A DNA stretch of 64,000 nt from Agrocybe praecox (GCA_964017145.1 OZ024848.1:1314501-1378500), one strand, 5' to 3'. Numbered from the stretch's first letter, positions 32,573 through 43,012 are shown. Notes: generated by a model from the letters alone, not told the origin. Made by a program: numbers and translations.

Positions 32573-35500
32573 TCATTTTTGGTATTCGTTCAAAATCTTT
32601 CGTCCGGTTGATCCGAACATTTCTTGGGGTTCCCACGAGTTATTGCTAACGGAATAACCGGCCCATTTGACGAGATATTTATACTTTTGGGGTTTTCCTT
32701 TCTGGGGTCGTCCTTGCTTTCGATGTGATTTGATCGCTTCGATTTCGTAATGTTCTTCTTCATTTATGAGTTCAGGGGGTGGTTCTGGGAAGTTGGGTCC
32801 GTAGGTTTCGTTTTCAATGTAAGGTGTGAGGAGAGCGGCGTGGAACACGTCGTGGATTCTCCAGTTCTTTGGTAGTTCGAGTTTGAAGGACAAGGGTCCT
32901 TTAATTTCCGTGATTTTGAAAGGTCCTTCTCTTTTGGCCGAGAGCTTCTTGTTGCTTCGTGTTTTCAGGTTTCTGGAATCGAGCCAGACCTTCTGTCCGA
33001 GCTTGAAGGTAACCGGTTTTCCTTTTCTTCTGGTGAGCATTCGTGCTCGTGCCAGTTCGTGTGCTGCGTGGGCTTCTTCTCGATCTCGTGTGAGGTTTTT
33101 CAGTCTTTCCTCCACGGAGGGAAATTTCGTATTTTCGAAGGTTGTTGGTATGGCTAGGGGTTCAATTCCTAGCATCAAGGCAAACAGTGATTTCTGTCTG
33201 TCTGAGTGTCGTCTGTCGTTGTGTGTGAACTCGAGTGTAGGAAGGGCATCCTTCCATGTTTCGGGATTCGCAGAGCAAAATATCGCAATATATGCCTCGA
33301 TTTCTTGGTTGAATCTTTCGGTGGTTCCATCAGCCTGTGGATGGTAGGCGGTCGTTAGCTTCGATTCGATTCCTAACTGTTTTAGGAGTTCTCTGAATGC
33401 TTTCGCGGCGAATTGTGGTCCTCTGTCAGAGATTATTGAGTTCGGCAGTCCAAACCGTTTGTAAAGGTGTTCTATCAGGAGTTTTCCTGCTCCTTCTTCT
33501 GTCAAGGTTTTCGAGCAGGGGATGAAAATTGCCCCTTTTGTAAGTCCGTGGTCCACTACGGACAGGATCGAGTCGTATCCGTCGATATCGGGTAAATCGG
33601 TGATCATGTCCATTGAGCAGTTGGCGAATGGTCTGTTTGATTTTGCGCCTTTGATGGGTTGAAAGGTGGGTTTCGTCGGATTTCTGTTGATTTTGAATTG
33701 TTGGCAAGATCCGCATCCTTTCACGTAGTTCTTTACGAACATACGCATTCCAGGCCACCAATAGTGTTTTCTGATGGCATTAAAAGTTTCTATTTCTCCG
33801 GGATGTCCGGCGGTCATCGTATCGTGGTAACTCTTCACGATAGTTCTTCTGAGTTCTGTGTCGTTGGGAATGTAGTTTTTCCCTTGATAGAAGAGTATAT
33901 TCTTTCCTTGAAAGTCTTCTACCGTCCAATCGGTGAGTTTGTCGTGGAGTTCGATCGGTCCGTTTTCTAATAAGAGCTTTATCGTGTTTGCTGCGTCTAA
34001 ATCAAGCTTATCGGAGTTCGCAATTCTTTCTTGAAGTTCGGTGTCGATTAAATTGACAAACAAGTTCTCAGGGAGGAGAGTTTTGTTTTCGTTGTCATGG
34101 TCTTCTTCGGGGCATAAGTCCGGTCTTCTGGATAATGCGTCTGATTGTACCATCTTCGTTCCAGGGGTATGTACGAGTTTGATGTTAAACTCTGAGAGGT
34201 ACAAAGACCAACGTGCTTGTCTTCTGTTCAGTTTTTGGGCACTTCTGAAATATGTCAGGTTTTTATGATCGGATAGAATGGTTGTTTCGAAAGGAGATCC
34301 TTGGATGTAGTGTCTCCATTCTTGTAGAGCTCGGATGATCGCTAAAAGTTCTCTATCGTAGATTTCGTAATTTCGTTCGGGTTCGTTAAAAGTTTTCGAT
34401 ATAAAGGCGCAGGGATGGCGGCTTCCATTACTATCTAGCTGGGTGAGTACTGCTCCGGATGCATATTTTGATGCGTCGGATTCGATCTGGAAAGGTTTCG
34501 TGGTGTCGGGCATCATTAACACTGGTTCTTCGGTGAATTTCTGTTTAAGGGAATCGAACGCTTTCTGGGCGTTATCGTTCCAAAGGAAAGATTTCCCTTT
34601 CTGGAGAAGTTCATTTAAGGGTTTGGCAAGGTCTGAGTATCTTCGGATGAACTTTCTGTAAAAGTTTCCGAATCCTAGAAAGGATCGTACTTGTTTTACG
34701 GTTCTCGGGATTGGCCATTCGCTGATCCCTTTCAATTTCGTTGGGTCTATAGAGATTTTTCCTTCTTCGATGATCATTCCTAGGTAATCAACCTTGGTCT
34801 TCTCAAATTCGCATTTCTCGGGTTTAAGGAAGAGATCGTTCTCCTGAAGGCGTTGGAGAACTCTTTGGGTGATTTCATCAAGTTTCTTTTTGTCTTTTGT
34901 GAAAATAAGGATGTCGTCCATGTAGACTACGATTAGTCTTTCGGAAATCATGTCTTTGAAAATGTGATCCATCATCGTTTGGAACGTAGCTGGGGAGTTA
35001 CACATCCCAAAGAACATAACAGTGGGTTCGAATAGTCCGCGGTTTGTTTTGAAGGCGGCTTTCCATTCGTCTCCCTTTTTGATTCGAATGTTGTTGTACC
35101 CCCATCGGACGTCCATTTTGGTGAAAAATTTAGCTCCTTTAAGTTTGTCCAGTAGTTCGGAAATGAGGGGTAAAGGGTATGCGTTTTTGACGGTCCATTC
35201 ATTCAGGTATCGGTAGTCTTGACAAGGTCTCAGTTTTCCGTCTTTCTTTGATACAAAGAAAAACGGCGAGGCCATTGGTGACTTCGATGGTCGAATATAT
35301 CCTTTGGCTAGTTGTTCGTCTAAGAAGGAGTCCAGCTCCTTCGTTTCTTGTGGGGTTAAATTGTACGATTTGAAGGATTTAGGTTCGAATCCTTCCTTCA
35401 TTTCGATTTTATGGTCCCAGGGTTTCGAGACGGGGAAACGGTTCGAGGCTTCTTCGTCGAACACTTTGAGGAATTCGTGGAACTGTTTCGGGACGATTTC

Positions 35501-36145
35501 CTCTACTGGTTTCTTTGTTTTGACTTCTTCGTGCTTTTGTGCAAGGATTTGGGATGTGGTAGTTTTCGCTCTGATCCATTCCGGTTCGGAAGCGTTTCCG
35601 TCGATAAATCGGAGAAGGAGATCGAGATCGTCATCTTCTTCTGTTTTGAATTCTTTTCTTGGTTTGGTTTTCTTTACGAAGACTCTTCGTTTTTCTTGGG
35701 GTTTGTCTCTCCAAGAGATATGACCGGTTTCCCAATTGATGATCGGGTTATTTTCTCGGAACCAAGGTAGTCCGAGGATGACCTTCTGTCGTCCTAGTCC
35801 AGTGCAATAGAGGGATTCCCATTTGGTTCTTCCGCCAATGGTTATAAGGATTCTGACGTAATGAGTGATTGTCCCTTTCTTGTTAAGGGTTCCGTCCACG
35901 TTATAGACGTCGAGCGTCTTTTTTAGGGCTATTTTCGGAATTTTTAACTTTCGACGGTATTCTTCGTCAATAAATTTGCCGGATGCTCCGGTATCGGCAA
36001 GTGCTTCGGTTTTTTCGGCGATTTTTGATGTACTTGTGGTAAATGAAATTGGAATGTATAAAGATTTTTTATCTATGCGAGCAACAAGTACGTGTGAAAT
36101 ATGGAAGGAGGGAGAGACTGACGCCGGGGCAGATCTCCCTTTCAA
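32573..36145 (-). CDS. pol: Gypsy copy 1 Pol polyprotein with chromodomain
   Basis: 1190 codons in the -1 frame relative to gag. Domains in order: aspartic protease (ALADTGASGKFID, about residue 50); reverse transcriptase with YMDDILIF near residue 407; RNase H (FQIESDASKYASGAVL near 555, then YEIYDRELLAII); integrase zinc finger (HDTMTAGHPGEIETF ... CGSCQQFK near 790-830), catalytic Asp in SMDMITDLPD, Asp in ISDRGPQFAAKA and Glu in TTERFNQEIEAYI (about 845, 905, 945). The C-terminal chromodomain (YKYLVKWAGYSVSNNSWEP, near 1150) should guide integration to marked chromatin. The open frame begins at a TTG at the gag stop, so translation is expected to arrive by frameshift rather than by an own start. 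Confidence 0.95.
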   Translation of the reverse strand: MKGRSAPASVSPSFHISHVLVARIDKKSLYIPISFTTSTSKIAEKTEALADTGASGKFIDEEYRRKLKIPKIALKKTLDVYNVDGTLNKKGTITHYVRILITIGGRTKWESLYCTGLGRQKVILGLPWFRENNPIINWETGHISWRDKPQEKRRVFVKKTKPRKEFKTEEDDDLDLLLRFIDGNASEPEWIRAKTTTSQILAQKHEEVKTKKPVEEIVPKQFHEFLKVFDEEASNRFPVSKPWDHKIEMKEGFEPKSFKSYNLTPQETKELDSFLDEQLAKGYIRPSKSPMASPFFFVSKKDGKLRPCQDYRYLNEWTVKNAYPLPLISELLDKLKGAKFFTKMDVRWGYNNIRIKKGDEWKAAFKTNRGLFEPTVMFFGMCNSPATFQTMMDHIFKDMISERLIVVYMDDILIFTKDKKKLDEITQRVLQRLQENDLFLKPEKCEFEKTKVDYLGMIIEEGKISIDPTKLKGISEWPIPRTVKQVRSFLGFGNFYRKFIRRYSDLAKPLNELLQKGKSFLWNDNAQKAFDSLKQKFTEEPVLMMPDTTKPFQIESDASKYASGAVLTQLDSNGSRHPCAFISKTFNEPERNYEIYDRELLAIIRALQEWRHYIQGSPFETTILSDHKNLTYFRSAQKLNRRQARWSLYLSEFNIKLVHTPGTKMVQSDALSRRPDLCPEEDHDNENKTLLPENLFVNLIDTELQERIANSDKLDLDAANTIKLLLENGPIELHDKLTDWTVEDFQGKNILFYQGKNYIPNDTELRRTIVKSYHDTMTAGHPGEIETFNAIRKHYWWPGMRMFVKNYVKGCGSCQQFKINRNPTKPTFQPIKGAKSNRPFANCSMDMITDLPDIDGYDSILSVVDHGLTKGAIFIPCSKTLTEEGAGKLLIEHLYKRFGLPNSIISDRGPQFAAKAFRELLKQLGIESKLTTAYHPQADGTTERFNQEIEAYIAIFCSANPETWKDALPTLEFTHNDRRHSDRQKSLFALMLGIEPLAIPTTFENTKFPSVEERLKNLTRDREEAHAAHELARARMLTRRKGKPVTFKLGQKVWLDSRNLKTRSNKKLSAKREGPFKITEIKGPLSFKLELPKNWRIHDVFHAALLTPYIENETYGPNFPEPPPELINEEEHYEIEAIKSHRKQGRPQKGKPQKYKYLVKWAGYSVSNNSWEPQEMFGSTGRKILNEYQK

Positions 36146-36151
36146 AAACCC
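36110..36151 (-). promoter_or_regulatory. Candidate -1 programmed frameshift signal, gag/pol (copy 1)
   Basis: On the minus strand the gag frame reads G GGT TTT TGA: the canonical slippery heptamer GGGTTTT (36145-36151) ends right at the gag stop (36142-36144). A -1 slip leads straight into the pol frame (TTT TTG AAA GGG). Five nucleotides after the heptamer a hairpin can form, GGGAGA (36134-36139) with TCTCCC (36110-36115), loop about 18 nt. The same layout is present in copy 2. Confidence 0.7.
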
Positions 36152-37239
36152 GTTTCTTCTTCCTCTTCAACCATCGTGTCTTCCATATCTTCTGCTTCGA
36201 AAGCGGAGAGGAGGATCTGTTTCCTTTCTTCGGCGGTCATGGCTCGGATTTGAGAAGAGATGTCTTTTGTGGAAGACTTCTTGTAGTTGTTGTTGTTGCG
36301 AGGGTTGTTGCCTCTGTAGTTCGGGTTCGGGGTTTCTCGACGATCTTTGCTATTGTTGTTGCCGTTGTTGTGGTAGGAAGGGCGGGTGCCTCGTGGTTTT
36401 GGGCAGTCTCGTGCGAGATGTCCAATTCCTTTGCAATTGAAACAAGCGCCCTTCTTCATGAGGGTGGTGCATTCATCAATGCTCATGGCGTCCACGTCCA
36501 TGGCGTCGGGGTCTTTCTCGGTCTGTCGTCGTTGATAGTTGTTCGAGAAATAGTATTGTTTGTCTCGAGGGGTATAATTGTTGTTGTTTCGATGGTTGTT
36601 CGTTGCGGTCTCTTTTTGGCTAAAGGCGGTTTCGCCTTTAGTTCGGTTGGGTGGTCCTCTGTTGAAGGCCGCACGGAGTCGTCGGTATTTGTTGTCGGCT
36701 TTAATGGCCGCATCGTACCATTCGTTGAGATCTTTGGGATCTGAGGCAAGGTCGATCCTTTCTCTGATATGTTCGGGAAGGGAGTTTTCGAAGTAGGTGA
36801 TGATATTTTTCTCTTCGGTTATGCTGGCGTCGACGACGAGGTTCTTGAATTTTGCAACATGTTCTTCTCCGGTTTCGTTTTTCATCTTGATGTGTTGGAG
36901 TTCGTGTATAGCGTCTTTTTCAAGATTGATACTGGAGAAGGCTTTCTTGAGTTCGTCACTGAAAACGCTCCAGCTTCCATAGTCGATGTCTGCCGTCCCG
37001 GCTTTTCGGGCAGCTTCCTTTTTGGCAGTGATGAAGGCTCTTCGCCAGGCGTTTGCATCTCCTTTGACAAAATAGGTGAGGGTGAAGACGATTTTGGATT
37101 TGTCGGTTTTGAAAGATTCGGGATTTCCAGAAATGTAGAGGTCGAGAAGTTGGGTGAAGTCGACGAACTTCTTCTTGTTTCCATCATAGTCGGGAGGGAG
37201 TCTGAGTCGATAGGCTTTGTCGTCGGCGGGAGTGGTCAT
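36142..37239 (-). CDS. gag: Gypsy copy 1 Gag
   Basis: 365 aa, start MTTPADDKAYRLRLPPDYDG. A helical capsid-like region (FVDFTQLLDLYISGNPESFK ... DPKDLNEWYDAAIKADNKYR) corresponds to the retrotransposon gag domain. A CCHC zinc knuckle CFNCKGIGHLARDCPKP lies near residue 270, then an Asn/Arg-rich linker and an acidic end EEEEETGF. Gag builds the particle and binds genomic RNA. No internal stop. It ends at the frameshift site shared with pol. Confidence 0.93.
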   Translation of the reverse strand: MTTPADDKAYRLRLPPDYDGNKKKFVDFTQLLDLYISGNPESFKTDKSKIVFTLTYFVKGDANAWRRAFITAKKEAARKAGTADIDYGSWSVFSDELKKAFSSINLEKDAIHELQHIKMKNETGEEHVAKFKNLVVDASITEEKNIITYFENSLPEHIRERIDLASDPKDLNEWYDAAIKADNKYRRLRAAFNRGPPNRTKGETAFSQKETATNNHRNNNNYTPRDKQYYFSNNYQRRQTEKDPDAMDVDAMSIDECTTLMKKGACFNCKGIGHLARDCPKPRGTRPSYHNNGNNNSKDRRETPNPNYRGNNPRNNNNYKKSSTKDISSQIRAMTAEERKQILLSAFEAEDMEDTMVEEEEETGF

Positions 37240-37410
37240 GATGATAATGGGTGTGGAGGTTTGCGCGAGTGTAGAGAGTATAGGCGATACTTCTTCAGAG
37301 GTAGGAGGGGTTTCTTTTTCTTGGGTTCTTGGCGTTAGCCAAAGTTCTTCGTGTTTTGTTGGAATAGTGGATGGTCTCTACGTTCAAGCTTGGTAGAGAG
37401 GGGTTGTTTT

Positions 37411-37423
37411 GAACTAGTTCTTT
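37411..37423 (-). promoter_or_regulatory. Primer binding site, self-priming type (copy 1)
   Basis: Directly inside the 5' LTR the minus strand reads AAAGAACTAGTTC. It does not look like the complement of a tRNA 3' end (no TGG start). It is complementary to AACTAGTTCTT inside the LTR (37543-37553), placed about 34 nt after a TATAAATA box, where the transcript should begin. Confidence 0.6.
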
Positions 37424-37796
37424 TGTTACGACACAAGCCGTTTCGTATGTGTATAACTCCCAGAGTTTACACCGAAGAGAGCTATAGTCGTAGGTTCTTC
37501 GTTGTTCGTTCGAGTTTCGAGTAATGAAACTGTAGTATTCTCAAGAACTAGTTAAAGAACAAGAGAGTATTGTACTACGTATTTATAAGTAAAGGACACG
37601 AGGAAAGGGCATCGTAAAGGTGTGGTAAACGTTCGTAAGCAATGAGGAAAAGGCACTGTAACAATGTGGTGATCGTTCGGTGATCGTTCGATAAGAAACA
37701 CACCGTATAGGTGCAATAGTCGTTTGGTAAAGGTGAGGCGACGAAACAGTAAAGAAGGAAATGAAAAAGAGTCGGCCTGCGCATGTGTTCGTAACA
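37424..37796 (-). repeat. 5' LTR of gypsy copy 1
   Basis: TGTTACG ... CGTAACA, 373 bp. In transcription direction it holds TATAAATA (plus strand about 37580-37588) and then AACTAGTTCTT, the proposed RNA 5' end. Confidence 0.95.
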
Positions 37797-40232
37797 CACT
37801 TCACGAGAAGGACCTTGCAGAATCTCGTCCAAGCTAAGAAAACATGTGGCAATTCTGGAAAGAATGCCACCCCTCAGTACTGCTGCTCTACCTGAGGGGC
37901 CCACAATGATTCTTTGTGCTTTGTACATTGCTGCATCAAAATCAAGCCTTGTATATATGTGTCTATATCCACGTCTGGGTAAGATTGGTACAGACTCTGA
38001 CACCAATTGACCTCTGCTGTGTGTCCTCATGTGAATCAGCATCCTGCATGCTATGCCCTTGCTTAGCAAGTCTCTTGTTGCATACATTATGTTGTGATTT
38101 CCTAAGAACATAACTCTTGCCACGTACAGTGCTGCATCAGCACTGTGAACACCGAGACACCAGGTTGTTTGATCCCCCTCTTTGGGGACAAAAACAAACA
38201 AATCATCGGAAGGACGTAAAACGTCCAGCTGTCAAAAGAAATTGAGAACAAAAAAGGGATTGTTGGTGTAAAGGTCACACAATTCCTCAGGCATGAGCTT
38301 CTGGGGGGTCACTAGACGATCGAAGTAATACAAGATCTTTTCTTGTTCTGGGATGGATACAGCATAATCAAAGCCAGTTTCAGTGCCTATACCATGCAAG
38401 AATGTGGTCCACTTAGAACGATCTGTGGTATTTCCAAAGTTATACACACAAGAGGATTGTGTGTATCCGTACAACCTATGAATGTGCCCAAATAGGTCAT
38501 ATGTTCTACTTTTGAAATGGCGAGGACCTGTATGAGGATCATGATAAAAGTCCAAAAGGAGGACAGAAAGATGCCACTCACTGTCGTGAAGCTCTCCTTC
38601 CTCCTCCTCTTCAACAGACACATTTGAGTTGGATGTGCTTTCCATGACAGAAGGAGATGCATTGCCAGTGAACTCATCCTCATTGAATATCATGTCATTC
38701 AGTTCATCATCAACAGGCTCAGGACAAAATTCTTTGCAGAGATCCCATTCATTGGACACTTCATCATATAACCTTTGCTCTAGTGTAAATCTTTGGAGTT
38801 CATTGTCGATGTTGCTTTTGCTAACCCTTGAACGTACATATACTTCTACTCCACCAGCAGTTTTGATTTTGGTCCAAATATAAAATGATGCACCAACTTG
38901 TCCTCAATGCACGCAACATTCTCTATCATCATTGGTTTCTGATGAGAGCAGGATTTCATTACGCGAGGCTCTGCTATCCAAAATACAGACCAGTGGTTGT
39001 ATACCATTCCAAAGCGGCAGTTATTCATGCTGAGAGATGAATGCTGGGGAATAAGGGTGGCCTGATGAGCCAAGGCGGTTTGTGTTGCAACACGTTGGAG
39101 AGCATATTCCAAAAGCTCATCCTCAGTTACCAATTTGGTAGCTTCTGGGTGTTCTGACAGAATTCTCGTGACAACTTGTTCATAGACAGTGCTGCCTGAC
39201 TCACCAAGGTCAAGTATATAGGCCATCGGACGATTCTTGTTGAATACGTGCCTATCTCTTAAGAGCAGACTAGCAAGCAGCAATGATTGGGTTTTGAACA
39301 TGTCCTCTATCGCACCTTTCAGCATGTCAGCTGGGATGGAGAATTGGGACAGGGACGGTGTTGCGGATATGACATTTTCTTCAACAGCAGACCATACAAA
39401 CCAGATGGGAATATTATGTTCTATGAACCATTCAGGAGGAGGTCTTGAAGCATCCTTTTCGGCCCAAGAAAAAATGGCACCAACTCTAGGTCCACCACTT
39501 CCCGATAAATTGACAGAGTCTGCCAGACCATCTAGCCATGCCTCTGAAAAGCCGCTTTTTTGCAGCCTTTGATACCAAATAGGGTGGGTGTCTTCACCAA
39601 AACCATACTCTTTATTGAGTGAGAAACGTGATTTCAGGTCCTCACATGCCATGATGGTATATGCCAGAAGTCCTATCCAAATTCCTATCCATTCCTGGGC
39701 AAGACCTGCTATGCGAAGAGCCAGTTTATGCGACTTGTGGGCAGCACTGTATCTGAACACCGAAGGGCGTGGAGGAAGAGTCGTTGATATGCCGTGCGAC
39801 AGACGCAACACCTCTACAGCCCTGACTATTCTGTTCTCACTCTCGATCCACTCATCAATCGTTTCCGCCATAATACGATACTTGAATGTCATTTCGGCAG
39901 TGATACCATCCCCAGAAGCAACTTCTTGCAAGATTTGAGGAGTCCAGCAATAGGCTTGAAAAGGAAGGTGTGCGTAGTCTGGGGACAGAGAGACGAAAGC
40001 AAGCCATCCAAGTGCTCCCGACCACCATACAGGCTGAGAAAATCTTTGTAACCCTAAAGGAACACCTTGAAACGGATTTCGGATGAACAGAGAGAGAGGA
40101 ATGGCAACAGTTCTTTTGCAATTAGGTGAATAAAATACACAGCCTGTATGTACGAACACGTGCCCTTTCGAAAAATCCATAATTATGCTACTAAAGATAT
40201 GAAATAAGCAATCATTGTCATTAATTAGCATA

Positions 40233-41640
40233 TAACGTCGTGTGAATGAACAAGTAAACAAATGTACCAGTAGGTATAAGAAGTTGCAGATCAAATCTCT
40301 TGAACTCCAGTGCCAAAGAAGCAGCAGCAGCAGTGATAGAGGTGAGCGTGAGCCAGACGATGGGAGTAAAAACAGACACGTGAAACGCAGACGGTGAGCG
40401 GCAGAAATGTGCTGTAATTAAAGAAAAAGGTAAGGGGAGAAAATGACATTAACGTCTAACGCTGTACGAGTGAGTGAGCGAACGTACCGGAGGGTACAAG
40501 GACCTTGGAATCGAAGCACTCGAGAACCAGGGCAAATAAGAAGCCGTGTAACGGCTGGTACACGATGGTGGTATGCTGGTGACTGGAAAACCAGTGCAGC
40601 AGCGTGCATAGTGGTAAGTGTGAGCGAGGGAATGGGAACGCGAGCATAGATGCGTGAAACGCCGATGGTGGGTGGCGAGAGAAGATTAACGGTAACCAAA
40701 GAAAGAGATGAGGGAGGGAGGGAGGATGACATCAACGTCTAATGTCGTACGAGTGAGCGAACCAACATATCAGAAGGTGTACCGGCAGGTATGAGGACTT
40801 TGGAATCGAATCACTTGAGCACCAGAGCAAGTAAGAAGAGGTGAGACGGCTGGTACGCGATGATGATATGCTGGTGACTGGAAAACCAGTGCAGCAGCGT
40901 GCATAGTGGTAAGTGTGAGCGAGGGAATGGGAACGCGATCATAGATGCGTGAAACGTCGATGGTGGGTGGCGAGAGAAGATTAACGGCAACAAAGAAAGA
41001 GATGAGGGAGGGAGAGAGGATGACATCAACGTCTAATGTTGTACGAGTGAGCGAGCGAACGTACCAGAAGGTGTACCGGCAGGTACGAGGACCTTGGGAT
41101 CGAATCACTCAAGCACCAGGGCGAGTAAGAAGCGGTGAGACAGCTGGTACCCGATGATGATAGACTGGTGACTGGAAAACCAGTGCAGCAGCGGGCATAG
41201 CGGCAAGTGCGAGTGAAACGATGGGAGTTACGAACATAGACGTGTGAAACATCGATAGGAGTGCGAACACATTCGCGTAAAACGTCGATGGTAAGCGGTG
41301 AAAGACGGTGCACGGTCATTGAATAAGGTCATGGAATGAAGAGGCAAGGGGAAAAAATCTCGTTAACATCTGACATCATACAAACGAACAAGCAAACGTA
41401 CCAACAGGTGTACCGGCAAGAACGAGGACTTGCAAATCGAGTTGTTCGAACACCAGAACAAGACGGAAGCAGCAGCACAGTTGGTAAAAGAGGATAGTAA
41501 GTTTGCCGGTGACTGGAAAACCAGTGCAGCAGCAGGGACGATGATAAGGACAAGGGAAACGACAGCAGTAAGAACACAGACGTGAGCAAGCGGGCAGTAA
41601 ACGGACAAGTTCGTTTGATCCGTCGGAAGGTCACGTGGTA
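40233..41640. repeat. Tandem array, five units of about 220-340 bp
   Basis: Units start near 40233, 40451, 40734, 41028 and 41364. Each has AACGTCTAA, GAGTGAGCGAACGTACC, CTGGTGACTGGAAAACCAGT and GCAGCAGCGTGCATAGTGG words. The inner three are most alike; outer ones are diverged. On the minus strand each unit has an open stretch of the type LVLECFDSKVLVPSGT preceded by ALVFQSPAYHH and a GTAAGT/ACTTAC-like edge. The repeat could be duplicated exons of a gene lying upstream of the 38.8-40.3 kb gene, or a minisatellite. Confidence 0.8.
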
Positions 41641-42139
41641 TCCGCATCAACTCCGACGGACCGAACAACAATGTTGTTTAGGTTCTTGTTTCTGCACCAC
41701 CACAACATTTCCCCTCTGTAGTCTGGCACTGTTCTGGTTTTCCAGGACACTGCTCAGCAGTCTTTCATTATTAAACACGGGTCTCACGGTACTGGATACG
41801 CATGAGACGTTCATCGGTGTCATCAGCGTCACCTATCGGACGCCCTTTCAACAATGAACCACGAAACGAGGGAACATGGAGCTTAGGGCGAGGGATATGC
41901 AGGTTGGAAATGAACAGAGCTGTGCGCGCTGAGATGCGAGCAAAGCATGAATACTCGGCATTCGTCTGTAAGCGTTATGTCGTATGACCGCTCAATGGGA
42001 TGCTGATTTGTCCCAGATTGCTGATACAGGCGTCAGTGAGTGCTCGACATTTTCGTTTCAACCTATTGTACTCACCTTTTTGCGCTTAGAACAGGCATCC
42101 TTCAAGTCGTTGGCTTGATTCACACTCTTTTCCGCAAGG
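41641..42139. other. No gene seen
   Basis: Short frames only. CTGGTTTTCCAGGACAC-like words near 41732 echo the preceding array. Confidence 0.3.
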
Positions 42140-42510
42140 TGTTCGCTCCAGCCGCTCTCGTTTGGTCCCATCTTCATCCACCCTTGATACCCACCCCATT
42201 ACAAAGGTAAGCATCGTTTATGAACTAGAGAAAATATGACAGCTTACCGGTCAACGTTTCCAGGCATGCGCCCCAGCTGCCCCAGTATGGTTCCGTCTTC
42301 ATCCGCCCTTGATACCCACTTCATTCCAAAGGTAAGCATCGTTTAGGAACGAGAGAAGATAGGACAGCTTACCAGTCGACAGATGTGCACCCCAGCCGCC
42401 CTAGTATGCTCCCATCTGCATTCACCCTTGGTACCACCCCATCCCAAAGGTAAGCGTCTTTCTACGAGAAAAAGTCTGTTAGCTTACCGGTTGACATTAG
42501 CCTCTATCGC
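42140..42510. repeat. Tandem repeat, three units of about 115-125 bp
   Basis: Each unit has CCCAGC.GCCC, CATCTTCATCC.CCCTTGATACC and CCAAAGGTAAGC followed by AGCTTACCGG (near 42205, 42330 and 42450). The CAAAG-GTAAGC boundary looks like an exon with a splice donor, so it may be a triplicated small exon. The third unit is most diverged. Confidence 0.65.
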
Positions 42511-43012
42511 CGTCCATACAATGTTCTGCCCAACTCCGTTCAAGCCCAGGCGCTAGGCCGCCTTTCTTCAGCACGACCTCTGTTCGTCGGCCTGCCTTCT
42601 CGCTGTCTCTGATTGGTTTACCAGGATATTGTCAATACTGACACTCCGAAGACGCGGACCATGCACGGCACTACCATACACCACACTTTGATATACTGTT
42701 CTGCCCTGGGCAGATTTTTCGGAATGGTCTAACCATGACGTAGTACCCATTCCTCGCATTGGAATTTCCGAGCCGAGGAATGGGTAGTACGTCATACACA
42801 CCGATCATCCTACCCCCAAAATTTTCAGGTCTTGTCCTATATTTTGCATACACATTTATTTATTTTACATCTACGTAGGCGTGTACATTATGAAGCTGAA
42901 AAAAAAGAAAGGGAAACCTACAATCGATATATAACAGTGTTTATCTCTTAAGTCACGGCAGCAAGTCGAGTTTGCCAAAGCACCTGTAGCAGTCAGTTGA
43001 TGTCTTCATATG
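42511..43012. other. No gene seen; small hairpin
   Basis: TACCCATTCCTCG (about 42746-42758) and CGAGGAATGGGTA (about 42775-42787) can pair. Otherwise nothing recognisable. Confidence 0.35.

Larger units (their letters stand above)
30793..37796 (-). mobile_element. Full-length Ty3/gypsy chromovirus, copy 1 (7004 bp)
   Basis: Two 373 bp LTRs that seem to differ at two bases near their end, a 5 bp duplication CACTT (30788-30792, 37797-37801), a PBS next to the 5' LTR, an intact gag, an intact pol with C-terminal chromodomain, and two further ORFs between pol and the 3' LTR. All are on the minus strand. Nothing obvious is broken, so this copy may be recent and potentially autonomous. Confidence 0.95.
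30357..40294 (-). pseudogene. Uncharacterised Agaricomycete protein gene split by gypsy copy 1
   Basis: Coding blocks: about 40180-38875 (DFSKGHVFVHTGCVFYSPNC, PPPEWFIEHNIPIWFVWS, FNKNRPMAYILDLGESGS), a 1 bp shift near 38870, then VYVRSRVSKSN to NPFFVLNFF (38232; TGA, then QLDVLRPSDD), then ALYVARVMFLGNHNIMYATR, RRGYRHIYTRLDFDAAMYKA, VGPSGRAAVLRGGILSRIA to SREV at 37797. After the retrotransposon it resumes LDHLLGYSVPCGNE (30792), YWDDDLTEEEIFVICGGYKH, an intron and WFPPPNAWTMSSSKMRWLDW, ending at 30357. Reading SREV into LDHL through one CACTT copy is in frame. I know this as a multi-copy family in mushrooms without known function. Confidence 0.6.

Noticed and set aside
32826..33347. Plus-strand ORF of 173 aa (and its twin at 53715-54233)
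   Set aside because: Antisense shadow of the integrase part of pol, repeated only because both gypsy copies are present.
35381..35395. GGTTCGAATCC, a tRNA B-box match
   Set aside because: It lies within the pol coding frame and has no partner A-box or stem structure.
40233..42510. CRISPR-like or phage-like array
   Set aside because: Units are hundreds of bases long and imperfect, in a eukaryotic intron-bearing context; no spacer pattern.
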